A DNA stretch of 41,287 nt, taken from positions 1 to 41,287 of the forward strand of contig URGJ01000014.1 in the NCBI GenBank assembly GCA_900547445.1, written 5' to 3'. Source of the stretch: an uncultured Oscillospiraceae bacterium. Its GTDB lineage: Bacteria; Bacillota; Clostridia; Oscillospirales; Acutalibacteraceae. The notes under the pieces were generated by a model. The model was not told the DNA's origin. It saw nothing but the letters and a program-made list of their open reading frames with translations, and did not search any database. Shown here piece after piece: positions 1 to 7,367 of the stretch. Within the stretch, counting starts at the first letter, position 1, and every line of letters begins with the position of its first letter. The position numbers were made by a program, and so were the translations under genes.

Positions 1-1
1 A

Positions 2-436
2 GAGATCGAAGCCGGCGGCGAGCCCCCGGGCAGGGCGGGAAAGCCGATACTTGATATTATTGACGGCTCGGGGCTTACGGATATTACAGTAGTTGTCACC
101 CGCTATTTCGGCGGGGTATTACTCGGTACGGGAGGACTTGTCCGTGCCTATTCATCGGCGGCAAGGGAGGCTCTTGCGGCGGCGGATAGGCTTAAAATGA
201 CCCCCTGCACGGTTTATAGGGCGAGGTGCGGCTATTCCGAGCTTGAACGGCTTACAAAGCTAATAGCGGACTGCGGAGGCAGGGTGGAAAACACGGTCTA
301 CGGCGTGGATGTGGAGCTTGAATTTTTCCTTGAGAACTTAGCTTGCGGCGGTTTCTTATTTAAGCTTAAGGAAATGTTTGCCGCGCGGATAAGCGCAGAG
401 GAAATTACTCAAAAAATGCTTGGGGTGGCGGAATGA
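2..436 (+). CDS. YigZ/IMPACT family protein (UPF0029), 5' end cut off
   Basis: The reading frame is open from base 2 to the TGA at 434-436, so the gene starts before the window. The visible part is about 144 residues. It carries the family signature GKPIL, then VVVTRYFGG and GTGGLVRAYS, followed by a C-terminal alpha/beta domain of the EF-G-like type. The family (E. coli YigZ, eukaryotic IMPACT) is linked to translation control, but its bacterial role is not settled. The ATG at 197 is internal, because the conserved motifs lie upstream of it. The stop overlaps the next ATG by 4 bases (ATGA), which suggests translational coupling. Confidence 0.9.
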   Translation, partial: EIEAGGEPPGRAGKPILDIIDGSGLTDITVVVTRYFGGVLLGTGGLVRAYSSAAREALAAADRLKMTPCTVYRARCGYSELERLTKLIADCGGRVENTVYGVDVELEFFLENLACGGFLFKLKEMFAARISAEEITQKMLGVAE

Positions 437-1101
437 AAAGGAAAGCAAAAAGGATTTTTATTGTTTTGACTGCGGCGGCTTTACTGCTTGCCGCGGCGGT
501 GTTTGTACCGAATTGTATTGTTGTAAACAAAGCTAAAAGCAATATTATCACTTCTGAAGAAGCCGCACAGCTTTCTGATATCGACTGCGCCGTAATATTA
601 GGCGCCGGTATACGTGACGGAAAACCGACCCCTATGCTAAGGGACAGACTGCTTACGGGAATAGAGCTTTACAAAAGCGGGGCGGCGAAAAAGCTTATTA
701 TGAGCGGCGACCACGGAAGTGAGGATTACGACGAGGTTAATACTATGAAATCCTATGCCGTAGAAGCAGGCGTGCCCGACAGCGACATTTTTATGGATCA
801 CGCGGGTTTTTCCACATATGAAACAATTTACCGCGCAAGGGAGATTTTCGAGGCGGACAGCATTATTATTGTCTCGCAGGAATACCACCTTTACCGCGCG
901 CTTTATATTGCGGAAAGGTTAGGATTAAAGGCGGTCGGCGTTGCGGCTGATCTTAACACCTACCGCGGTCAGACAAGGCGGGATCTGCGGGAAATTTTAG
1001 CGCGGGATAAGGACTTCTTTAAGTGTATAATTAAACCTAAACCGACATACTTAGGCGATAAAATACCCGTAAGCGGCAACGGAAATCTTACAAATGATTA
1101 A
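433..1101 (+). CDS. SanA/YdcF-like DUF218 membrane-anchored protein
   Basis: A 222-residue protein with one hydrophobic segment near residues 7-27, followed by a DUF218 domain outside the membrane. Family motifs seen are VILGAG, the PTPMLRDRL segment, LIMSGDHG, and SQEYHLYRAL near the end of the fold. E. coli SanA is linked to envelope barrier function and vancomycin exclusion at high temperature; the biochemical activity of the family is not established. The C-terminal segment after residue 205 is polar and without known motif. The gene overlaps the upstream YigZ-like gene by 4 bases, so the two probably share a transcript. Confidence 0.85.
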   Translation: MKRKAKRIFIVLTAAALLLAAAVFVPNCIVVNKAKSNIITSEEAAQLSDIDCAVILGAGIRDGKPTPMLRDRLLTGIELYKSGAAKKLIMSGDHGSEDYDEVNTMKSYAVEAGVPDSDIFMDHAGFSTYETIYRAREIFEADSIIIVSQEYHLYRALYIAERLGLKAVGVAADLNTYRGQTRRDLREILARDKDFFKCIIKPKPTYLGDKIPVSGNGNLTND

Positions 1102-1165
1102 AAAGTTTAAAAAAATAAAGGTTTTTCGACATTTTTGTCTAATATACTTTATGTAAGGGGCTGAT

Positions 1166-2167
1166 ATTACGGAAAACGCAAGAACAGTAACCGAACATAA
1201 TGAAAAGCTTATTTTAAGCGATAGGGCGGCGCTCTGCGTAAATTCTAAGGGCAGGAAAATCCCCGAAAAGGAATGTGATATACGCACCTGCTATCAGCGC
1301 GACCGCGACCGCATAATTCATTGCAAGGCGTTCAGAAGACTCAAGCACAAAACGCAGGTCTTTTTGTCTCCCGAATCCGACCATTACAGAACACGGCTTA
1401 CCCATACGCTTGAGGTTTCGCAGATAGCGCGGACAATAGCGCGGGCTTTGCGCCTTAACGAGGATTTAACCGAGGCGGTGGCCTTAGGTCACGATTTAGG
1501 ACATACCCCCTTCGGTCACGCGGGTGAGCGTGCTTTAAGGGAGCTTACCGACATAGGCTTTACCCACTACGAGCAAAGCGTCAGGGTATGCGAAAGGCTT
1601 GAAAAGGAGGGTAAGGGACTTAACCTTACATACGAGGTGCTGGACGGAATACTGCACCACACAACAGGCGAGCAGGCGCATACCCTTGAGGGAAGAATAG
1701 TCCGTATGGCGGACAGGGTGGCGTATATCAACCACGATATTGACGACGCGGTGCGCGCCGGGGTTATATCCGAAAACGATATACCGAGGGAAATCAGGGA
1801 CAGGCTCGGTCGCACAAAAAGCGAGCGAATAAACACCCTTGTCACTTCTGTTGTAAATAACAGCGGCGAGGATATTAAAATGGATTCCGAAACCGAGGTA
1901 TATTATGATATGCTCCACAATTTCCTTTACGACAGCGTTTATAAAAACCCTGTTGCAAAATCAGAGGAAACAAAGGTTTTGGGAATAGTTGAGGGGCTTT
2001 TTAAATATTATTTGAAACAGCCCGAAAAAATGCCCGAGGAGTATCTGAAAATTGCTCAAAAGGACGGCGAAATCCGCGCGGTTACCGACTATATCGCGGG
2101 AATGACCGACCATTACGCAATTACGGTTTTTTCGGATATATATATTCCCAAGGCGTGGTCTATTTAA
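1166..2167 (+). CDS. dgt: deoxyguanosinetriphosphate triphosphohydrolase-like protein, probable ATT start
   Basis: An HD-domain dNTP triphosphohydrolase of about 333 residues, the usual family size. Motifs: RDRDRI, then FRRLKHKTQVF, RTRLTHTLEVSQIARTIARA, and the HD pair in ALGHDLGHTPFGH. Homology clearly begins upstream of the TTG at 1364, because the RDRDRI and FRRLKHKTQ motifs are encoded at about 1301-1360. Between the in-frame stop at 1154-1156 and that TTG there is no ATG, GTG or TTG. The ATT at 1166 has a well placed AAGGGG (1155-1160) and gives an N-terminus that matches the family in length, so I chose it. The enzyme is followed by dnaG, which fits a replication and nucleotide-pool setting. 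The call is firm; the start codon is inferred. Confidence 0.88.
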   Translation: MTENARTVTEHNEKLILSDRAALCVNSKGRKIPEKECDIRTCYQRDRDRIIHCKAFRRLKHKTQVFLSPESDHYRTRLTHTLEVSQIARTIARALRLNEDLTEAVALGHDLGHTPFGHAGERALRELTDIGFTHYEQSVRVCERLEKEGKGLNLTYEVLDGILHHTTGEQAHTLEGRIVRMADRVAYINHDIDDAVRAGVISENDIPREIRDRLGRTKSERINTLVTSVVNNSGEDIKMDSETEVYYDMLHNFLYDSVYKNPVAKSEETKVLGIVEGLFKYYLKQPEKMPEEYLKIAQKDGEIRAVTDYIAGMTDHYAITVFSDIYIPKAWSI

Positions 2168-2197
2168 CTTTCATATAATGTAAAAGGAGGCGGATCT

Positions 2198-3970
2198 ATG
2201 ATACCCGAGGATATTATAAGCGAAATTAAATACCGTAACGACATAGAAACCGCCGTCTCGGCATATGTTAATTTAAAGCGCAGGGGAAAAAATTTAGTAG
2301 GTCTCTGTCCGTTTCACAGCGAAAAAACCCCGTCATTTACGGTTTATCCCGAAAACGGCTCATTTTACTGCTTTGGCTGCGGGGTCGGCGGTGATGTTTT
2401 CACCTTTACGGGGCTTATTGAAAACCTCGATTATATCGAGGCGGTAAAGCTTTTAGCCGAGCGCTCGGGGGTCGCTCTTCCGCAGGACGGGTACGACGAC
2501 TCTATGCAGAAGCTTAAAAACAAAATATATGATATTAACCGCGATACGGCGCGTTTCTTCCACAGCTTCCTTATGTCCGATGGGGGCAAATGGGCGCTTG
2601 ATTATCTGACGGGCAGGGGGCTTACCCTTAAAACAATAAAGCATTTCGGACTCGGCGCCGCTCCCGATTCGTGGGATATGTTAATTAAGCATTTAAAGGA
2701 AAAGGGCTACAGAGAAGAGGATATGCTGGCGGCGGGAGTTGTCGGTAAAAGCGGTCGCGGAACGCTTTACGACCGCTTCAGAAAGCGGGTGATGTTCCCT
2801 ATAATCAATATCAGGGGCAATATAATCGCTTTCAGCGGCAGAGCGATGCCGGGCGAGGACAAGCAAGGCGGCAAATACGTCAACACCTCGGATACGCCCG
2901 TTTACAAAAAGAGTGCCAACCTTTTCGGAATGAATTTCGCAAAAAACGTCTGCTCGGAACGGGTTATACTTGTAGAGGGAAATATGGACGTTATTACCCT
3001 TCATCAGGCGGGATTTACAAACGCGGTAGCGCCTCTCGGTACAGCGTTTACAATGGAGCAGGCAAATTTGCTCGCCCGCTACACTAAGGAAATTGTTTTG
3101 ACCCTCGACGCCGACGCGGCGGGACAAAAGGCAATAAAACGGGCGTCGGAGCTGCTCGAAAGCACGGGGCTTAAAACGCGGGTGGTGGTAATACCAGACG
3201 GCAAGGACCCCGATGAATTTATAAAGAAAAACGGACCCGAACGCTTTAGCGCTCTTTTAGAGGGTGCGGTCAGCGATATGGAGTATAAGCTGCTTTGCGC
3301 CGCTAAGGATATAAACCTTGAAAGCGAGGACGGAAAGCTTCGCTATCTCAACTCCGCTGCCGAAATTGTCGCGGGCTCAGATGATGTTATGACGAGGGAT
3401 GTTTATATCGGCAGGCTTTCCGAGAAGTACGGCGTTTCAAGAACGGCGCTTACTGCAAAGGTGGATGAAATCAGGAAAAAGAATATACGTATAAGGAATA
3501 AAAAGGAAATATCGGACATTATCCGACCTAAATTTACAAGGGACGACATAAATCCCGAACGGCGGCGATCGCCTAAGGGCACGGCGGCAGAGGAAACTCT
3601 CATCGCGGTACTGCTCAAAAATCCTGATTTTTATAAATACGCAAAGGAGCAGCTACCCCCCGAAAAGCTCATAACATCGCTTAACAGACGTATTTACGGG
3701 ATAATTATTTCTGCGCTTGACAGGGGAGGAACGCTTGATATTTCGGTATTCGCCGAAAAGCTGCTTCCTGCGGAAATCGGTTACCTTGTAACGCTTCAAA
3801 ACAGCGAAAAAGCGGGCAAAAACCCAAAAATTGTATTAAAAGATTGCATAAGGGTAATATTAGAAGAGGATATGCTTCTATCGGCTCAAAGCCCTGAAAA
3901 CACATCAGTAGAGGATTGGGCGGCAACCCTTAAAAATATTATCGATAAAAAATCGAAAGGAAATAAATAA
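2198..3970 (+). CDS. dnaG: DNA primase
   Basis: A 590-residue primase that makes RNA primers at the replication fork together with the DnaB helicase. The N-terminal CHC2 zinc finger is complete (C37, H40, C58, C61 in CPFH and CFGC). The catalytic core carries RVMFPI and FSGRAM, and the TOPRIM part has VEGNMDVI near residue 260 and TLDADAAG near 303. The C-terminal 150 residues, rich in helices, are the expected DnaB-binding domain. AAAGGAGG lies 8-10 bases before the ATG. The stop and the rpoD start share one base (TAATG), which suggests coupled translation, as in the classic macromolecular synthesis operon, but here with dgt in front in place of rpsU. Confidence 0.98.
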   Translation: MIPEDIISEIKYRNDIETAVSAYVNLKRRGKNLVGLCPFHSEKTPSFTVYPENGSFYCFGCGVGGDVFTFTGLIENLDYIEAVKLLAERSGVALPQDGYDDSMQKLKNKIYDINRDTARFFHSFLMSDGGKWALDYLTGRGLTLKTIKHFGLGAAPDSWDMLIKHLKEKGYREEDMLAAGVVGKSGRGTLYDRFRKRVMFPIINIRGNIIAFSGRAMPGEDKQGGKYVNTSDTPVYKKSANLFGMNFAKNVCSERVILVEGNMDVITLHQAGFTNAVAPLGTAFTMEQANLLARYTKEIVLTLDADAAGQKAIKRASELLESTGLKTRVVVIPDGKDPDEFIKKNGPERFSALLEGAVSDMEYKLLCAAKDINLESEDGKLRYLNSAAEIVAGSDDVMTRDVYIGRLSEKYGVSRTALTAKVDEIRKKNIRIRNKKEISDIIRPKFTRDDINPERRRSPKGTAAEETLIAVLLKNPDFYKYAKEQLPPEKLITSLNRRIYGIIISALDRGGTLDISVFAEKLLPAEIGYLVTLQNSEKAGKNPKIVLKDCIRVILEEDMLLSAQSPENTSVEDWAATLKNIIDKKSKGNK

Positions 3971-5046
3971 TGGAAAAGAACAAAAAAGAGCAGGAAAAAG
4001 TAATAAAGAAGGCAGAAGTAAGCGCAGAAGAGGGTTATGATTCCGAGGAGGAAAAGGATTTAACCATAGACGATATCGAAAACGCTCCCGACGATCCCGA
4101 AGAGCTTTTCTCCGAACCGCCGACCCTTGACCTTGATTTCGACGAAGAGCCCACAGAAGACGAATTGAAGCTCGAGGAAATGGACGTTGACGCCCTTAAC
4201 GATGACTTAAGCTTTGATAATATGAATTTGGACGACCCCGTAAAGCTTTATCTTCGCGAAATAGGCAGAGTGCCGTTGTTGTCCTCGGAGGAGGAAATTG
4301 AGCTTGCGGTCAAGATTTCAAACGGTGATCAGCAGGCCAAGCAGCGCCTTACCGAGGCAAATTTACGCCTTGTGGTGAGCATTGCAAAAAAATATGTCGG
4401 CAGGGGTATGTACTTCCTTGACCTTATTCAGGAGGGAAATGTGGGGCTTATTAAGGCGGTTGATAAGTTTGATTACCAAAAGGGCTTTAAATTCTCAACC
4501 TACGCCACCTGGTGGATAAGACAGGCTATAACAAGGGCAATCGCGGATCAGGCTCGTACCATACGCATACCCGTGCATATGGTAGAAACGATAAACAGGC
4601 TCAAAAAAGTACAGAGCCAGCTTTTGCACGAAAACGGCTATGAGCCGAGCGAGGAGCTTATCGCTGAGAAAATGGAGCTTCCCGTCGAGCGCGTACGCGA
4701 GATAATGCGTGTAGCGCAGGAGCCCGTTTCAATGGAAACCCCGATAGGTCCCGAGGAGGATTCGCGCCTCATGGACTTTATAAGGGACGAGGACGCCTTA
4801 GCACCCGATGAGGCGGCGCTTAAAACGATTACCAACGAGGATATTGACGGAGTACTCAAAACCCTAACGCCCAGGGAGGAATCGGTAATCAGGCTCCGCT
4901 TCGGACTTAAGGACGGCAGATGCCATACTCTTGAGGAGGTCGGCACCGAGTTTAATGTTACAAGGGAGCGTATTCGCCAGATTGAGGCAAAGGCTTTGCG
5001 CAAGCTTCGTCATCCTGTTCGCAGCAATAAATTCAAGGACAGATAG
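3970..5046 (+). CDS. rpoD: RNA polymerase primary sigma factor (sigma-70/SigA)
   Basis: A 358-residue housekeeping sigma factor. The first 80 or so residues are very acidic and stand in for a reduced region 1.1. Region 1.2 begins at DDPVKLYLREIG (about residue 84). Region 2 runs from NLRLVVSIAKKYVGRG through DLIQEGN to the -10 recognition helix TYATWWIRQAI (about 177). Region 4 ends with TLEEVGTEFNVTRERIRQIE, the -35 recognition helix. The promoters elsewhere in this window (TTGACA-17-TAnnnT) are those expected for this factor. It shares one base with the end of dnaG. Confidence 0.98.
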   Translation: MEKNKKEQEKVIKKAEVSAEEGYDSEEEKDLTIDDIENAPDDPEELFSEPPTLDLDFDEEPTEDELKLEEMDVDALNDDLSFDNMNLDDPVKLYLREIGRVPLLSSEEEIELAVKISNGDQQAKQRLTEANLRLVVSIAKKYVGRGMYFLDLIQEGNVGLIKAVDKFDYQKGFKFSTYATWWIRQAITRAIADQARTIRIPVHMVETINRLKKVQSQLLHENGYEPSEELIAEKMELPVERVREIMRVAQEPVSMETPIGPEEDSRLMDFIRDEDALAPDEAALKTITNEDIDGVLKTLTPREESVIRLRFGLKDGRCHTLEEVGTEFNVTRERIRQIEAKALRKLRHPVRSNKFKDR

Positions 5047-5075
5047 TCCGATATAACCGTCGGACGGTCTGTCCG
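5046..5075 (+). other. two mutually exclusive small hairpins after rpoD
   Basis: GTCCGA (5046-5051) can pair with TCGGAC (5060-5065), and the same CGGAC (5061-5065) can instead pair with GTCCG (5071-5075) across a 5-nt loop. The stems share a strand and cannot form together. A weak T run (5082-5089) follows. The first arm overlaps the rpoD stop codon. It may be a leaky terminator or processing site; no function is proven. Confidence 0.4.
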
Positions 5076-5109
5076 CAAATTGATTTTTACATAAAGGGGC
5101 ATAAATTAA

Positions 5110-5391
5110 ATGGAAATATCATATAAAACTAAGGGAGTATGCTCAAGGGGCATACTGGTTGACGTTGAGAACGGCATTGTAAAAAAGGTCAGATTTGACG
5201 GTGGCTGCAGCGGTAATACTCAGGGGGTTGCCGCACTTGTCGAGGGAATGAAGGTGGACGATGTTATCGGCAGGCTCTCGGGAATCAAATGCGGTTTCAA
5301 GAACACCTCCTGTCCCGCTCAGCTTGCAGAAGCGTTAAAGGAGTATAAAAACGCGGAGGGTTCGTCTCCCACCGCACCAAAGGGTGAATAG
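5110..5391 (+). CDS. TSCPD domain protein, TIGR03905 type
   Basis: A 93-residue protein that is almost entirely one TSCPD domain, related to the C-terminal domain found in some ribonucleotide reductases. Conserved pieces are C11-S-R, the GGCSGNTQGV stretch (C33), and KCGFKNTSCPAQL (C61, C68). The four cysteines could bind a metal, but the role of the stand-alone family is unknown. AAAGGGG sits 10 bases before the ATG. The last 12 residues are low-complexity and probably disordered. It follows rpoD by 63 bases, and its stop is two bases before the next start. Confidence 0.88.
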   Translation: MEISYKTKGVCSRGILVDVENGIVKKVRFDGGCSGNTQGVAALVEGMKVDDVIGRLSGIKCGFKNTSCPAQLAEALKEYKNAEGSSPTAPKGE

Positions 5392-5393
5392 CT

Positions 5394-5948
5394 TTGTATT
5401 TGGACAATGATATTAAAATCGCAGGCGACAAGCCCTCGGTGGATATAAAAAAGAACAGGGAAAGCGCGTCTTATGAACCTAAAGAGCCTAAGCCTCAGGA
5501 TATTAAAAGCGCAAAAAAACTGGGAAAAATCATTGCGGAAAAATTCATTAAAGACGCGAGGGACGCAGAGCTTTCGGAGGATTCCGCCGATTCTTCGGAT
5601 TTTGAGATGGTAATTCAGCGCCGTCTCTTGCTTTCTTTTACCGCAACGGTTGGGTTTGAAAAGTACTGCTCAGACGACGCACTTGCGGGAATAGCACAGA
5701 AAAGCTTCATTGACGCGGTTAAAGCAACCGACGACGAACTGTATAAGTCCTCGAGCGATACGGGCGCCTTCTCATTTTATTATCTCGCTTACCGCCGCGG
5801 CAGCGAGATAGAGCGCAGAATGGGGCAGACATTTGCAATGCTCTGCGCACACGACGGCGACCCCGTTTATCAGGAGCTTGGCGAAGCGCTTTACTGTTGG
5901 TTTATGTCGGCGGTCAAAAAAAGCGCCGATGAACTGGGCTTAATATGA
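5394..5948 (+). CDS. protein of unknown function, 184 residues
   Basis: I do not recognise this protein. It starts at TTG (5394) with AGGGTGA in ribosome-binding position, and no in-frame ATG occurs before residue 70 or so, so the TTG is the best start. The first 45 residues are charged and Lys/Pro-rich, probably disordered. The rest (about 45-184) looks like an all-helical soluble domain with regularly spaced hydrophobic residues and two cysteines, ending in SADELGLI. No signal peptide or membrane segment is seen. It lies two bases behind the TSCPD gene, so the two are likely co-expressed and may act together. Confidence 0.75.
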   Translation: MYLDNDIKIAGDKPSVDIKKNRESASYEPKEPKPQDIKSAKKLGKIIAEKFIKDARDAELSEDSADSSDFEMVIQRRLLLSFTATVGFEKYCSDDALAGIAQKSFIDAVKATDDELYKSSSDTGAFSFYYLAYRRGSEIERRMGQTFAMLCAHDGDPVYQELGEALYCWFMSAVKKSADELGLI

Positions 5949-5951
5949 CAT

Positions 5952-5998
5952 AAAAAATCCTTCCTTTTCATACTTTTGAAGAGGAAGGAGATTTTTTT
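5952..5998 (+). terminator. terminator-like hairpin that also covers the amidase ribosome binding site
   Basis: The arms 5952-5970 and 5977-5998 pair over about 19 bases, with a GA bulge, and the right arm ends in a run of seven Ts. The right arm contains the Shine-Dalgarno GGAAGGAG (5983-5990) of the gene starting at 5999. The hairpin therefore could end upstream transcription and also hide the binding site in any read-through message. Confidence 0.6.
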
Positions 5999-6739
5999 AT
6001 GCCTATAATCTATTTGAGTCCCTCAACCCAGGAGTTTAACCCTTATGTCGGCGGCGGAAACGAGGAGTATTATATGAACCTTATCGCCGACGCGATGGAG
6101 CCGTATTTGGCGGCGAGCGGTATACAGTTTGTGAGAAATACACCCGATATGACCGCCGCGTCCTCGATCGCCGCATCAAATTCGGGAAATTACGATTTGC
6201 ATTTGGCTTTACACTCAAACGCGGTCGGCAGCGGAGCTTCAAATGTTCGCGGTACAGACGTTTACTATTACCCCACAAGCGCTGAGGGTAAGCGGTTTGC
6301 AGAAATAGCGGCAAATAATTTACAGCTTATATACCCCTTGCCCGGCAGGGTGAAAACCGTCCCCACAACAACTTTAGGCGAGGTGGCAAAGGTGCGCGCT
6401 CCCGGCGTGCTTATCGAGCTTGCATATCACGACAACCCTGAGGACGCCAATTGGATAAGAAATAATATAAATGCGATAGCGCAGAATCTTGTGCTTTCGC
6501 TTACCGAGTTTTTCGGTATACCCTTTAATATGCCACAACCTATTATGACGGGCTATGTATCCACTAAGGGCTCTAACCTTAACATACGCTCAAGACCCGA
6601 TTTGTCCGCGCCGATTATAGGCAAAGCGCCCAACGGCTCGGAAATTGTTATATACAACCGTTTGCCCGACTGGGATTTGATAGGCTACGACGGAATAGTC
6701 GGGTACGTGAGGAACAGCTACGTTGCGGGTGTGGAGTAA
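5999..6739 (+). CDS. N-acetylmuramoyl-L-alanine amidase (Amidase_3) with C-terminal SH3 domain, no signal peptide
   Basis: A 246-residue protein. Residues 1-175 form an Amidase_3-like fold: NEEYYMN (E22/E23), LHLALHSNA (H72) and PGVLIELAYHDN (E140) are in the positions of zinc and catalytic residues. Residues 183-246 form a bacterial SH3 domain (NIRSRPD, then VGYVRNSYV) that would hold the enzyme on the wall. The usual N-terminal DPGHGG, which provides the first zinc His, is replaced by LSPSTQ, so zinc binding may be unusual or activity altered. There is no signal peptide. That resembles CwlC-type amidases made inside the mother cell for lysis at the end of sporulation, which is an inference here. 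Confidence 0.82.
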   Translation: MPIIYLSPSTQEFNPYVGGGNEEYYMNLIADAMEPYLAASGIQFVRNTPDMTAASSIAASNSGNYDLHLALHSNAVGSGASNVRGTDVYYYPTSAEGKRFAEIAANNLQLIYPLPGRVKTVPTTTLGEVAKVRAPGVLIELAYHDNPEDANWIRNNINAIAQNLVLSLTEFFGIPFNMPQPIMTGYVSTKGSNLNIRSRPDLSAPIIGKAPNGSEIVIYNRLPDWDLIGYDGIVGYVRNSYVAGVE

Positions 6740-6743
6740 ATTA

Positions 6744-6790
6744 TTTAATTCGGAATTCGTAATGCGGAATTAAAGTTTGGGAACTTTTAA
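6744..6790. repeat. inverted-repeat stretch between convergent genes
   Basis: TTTAATTC (6744-6751) is a perfect inverted match to GAATTAAA (6767-6774), with GGAATTCG between them, so the stretch holds three GGAATT-like units. A second small hairpin, AAAGTT (6772-6777) with AACTTT (6782-6787), follows and runs into the stop codon of the minus-strand regulator. It may be a bidirectional terminator or a remnant of a dispersed repeat. Confidence 0.45.
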
Positions 6791-7002
6791 CGGTTGGTTT
6801 CGGGCTTGTCGGTGCGTTCTAAGATATAGTCCACGCTAACTTTGTAAAAATCAGCCAAAGCGGACAAAACCTGCGGCGGAATCATGCGCTCGCCGCTTTC
6901 ATAATAAGCGTATGTCCTTTGCGGTACATTTATCTTTTTTCCAATTTCGGACTGCGTAAAATCATTGTCTTCACGAAGCTCGCGTATTCTTTTATATTTC
7001 AA
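6787..7002 (-). CDS. XRE-family helix-turn-helix regulator
   Basis: A 71-residue DNA-binding protein that is almost only a Cro/CI-type HTH: KRIRELREDNDFTQSEIGK, then VPQRTYAYYESGERMIP, then LADFYKVSVDYILERT. I place the start at the TTG at 7002 (protein beginning with KYKRIREL), preceded by GGTGAT. A longer frame opens at 7050, but it would add 16 hydrophobic residues foreign to the family and would start upstream of the likely promoter. A palindrome sits in its own promoter, so it probably represses itself and the divergent gene. Confidence 0.88.
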   Translation of the reverse strand: MKYKRIRELREDNDFTQSEIGKKINVPQRTYAYYESGERMIPPQVLSALADFYKVSVDYILERTDKPETNR

Positions 7003-7020
7003 TACTATCACCAAGAACAG

Positions 7021-7050
7021 TATATACAGAACAAATTGTTCTATTGACAA
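7021..7050 (-). promoter_or_regulatory. promoter of the XRE regulator
   Basis: Read on the minus strand, TTGTCA (7045-7050) and TATATA (7021-7026) are 18 bases apart. The start point would be near 7014, giving a very short leader before the TTG at 7002. The -35 box shares five bases with that of the divergent promoter. Confidence 0.55.
7029..7041. promoter_or_regulatory. palindromic operator, with two more half-sites at 7015 and 7062
   Basis: GAACAAATTGTTC is a perfect palindrome around one central base. It lies in the spacer of the regulator promoter and just upstream of the -35 of the divergent promoter. Extra GAACA half-sites occur at 7015-7019 and, on the other strand, at 7062-7066, next to the -10 of the divergent promoter. 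This is the layout of a self-acting XRE repressor; binding is inferred. Confidence 0.55.
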
Positions 7051-7072
7051 ATTGAATGTTTTGTTCTAAAAT
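7044..7072 (+). promoter_or_regulatory. promoter of the Cys-rich small gene
   Basis: TTGACA (7044-7049), a 17-base spacer and TAAAAT (7067-7072) form a near-consensus housekeeping promoter. The leader to the TTG at 7106 would be about 27 bases, with GAGGTGAT (7093-7100) as ribosome binding site. Confidence 0.7.
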
Positions 7073-7105
7073 GTTTTCGGGATTATTAATGCGAGGTGAT
7101 AGGGT

Positions 7106-7330
7106 TTGATTATTGATATAAGCGGTATAGAGTTACCTCCGGGTAACAGAGGCTCTGATTGCCTTGGAAACGGCGAACATTTTGATGAATTTGGGAATAA
7201 AATCGAGTGTTGCTGTGATGAGTGTGATTATATGCTGTGCTGTTTTGGCAAGCAAAGCAAAAAAATGTGCGATGATTGCACCGATACTGAATGTCCGCGG
7301 GCTAAAGGCAAAAAACGGAAGAGGATATAG
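7106..7330 (+). CDS. small Cys-rich protein of unknown function
   Basis: A 74-residue soluble protein with ten cysteines, most in the groups ECCCDEC, LCC, MCDDC and TEC, and a basic tail (KGKKRKRI). The pattern suggests metal binding, zinc or iron-sulfur, but I cannot place it in a family. It starts at TTG with a good ribosome binding site and has a strong promoter of its own and a terminator right behind it, so it is a single-gene unit. The divergent XRE regulator is its likely repressor. An overlapping frame at 7164-7373 was discarded because it runs through the terminator. Confidence 0.65.
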   Translation: MIIDISGIELPPGNRGSDCLGNGEHFDEFGNKIECCCDECDYMLCCFGKQSKKMCDDCTDTECPRAKGKKRKRI

Positions 7331-7336
7331 ATTAAC

Positions 7337-7364
7337 TCCCCATATATCGTTATGGGGAATTTTT
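7337..7364 (+). terminator. intrinsic terminator after the Cys-rich gene
   Basis: CCCCATA (7338-7344) pairs with TATGGGG (7351-7357) around a 6-base loop, extended by one T-A pair, and a T run follows (7360-7364). Confidence 0.8.
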
Positions 7365-7367
7365 GTA

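Noticed and set aside
1143..1148. TATACT box just before dgt
   Set aside because: No -35 box stands at a fitting distance, and transcription from it would begin inside the ribosome binding site.
1364..2167. TTG at 1364 as start of dgt
   Set aside because: It would remove the conserved RDRDRI and FRRLKHKTQ motifs, which are encoded upstream in the same frame.
6787..7050. Longer XRE protein starting at 7050
   Set aside because: The extra N-terminus covers the operator and promoter and is unlike the family; the TTG at 7002 fits better.
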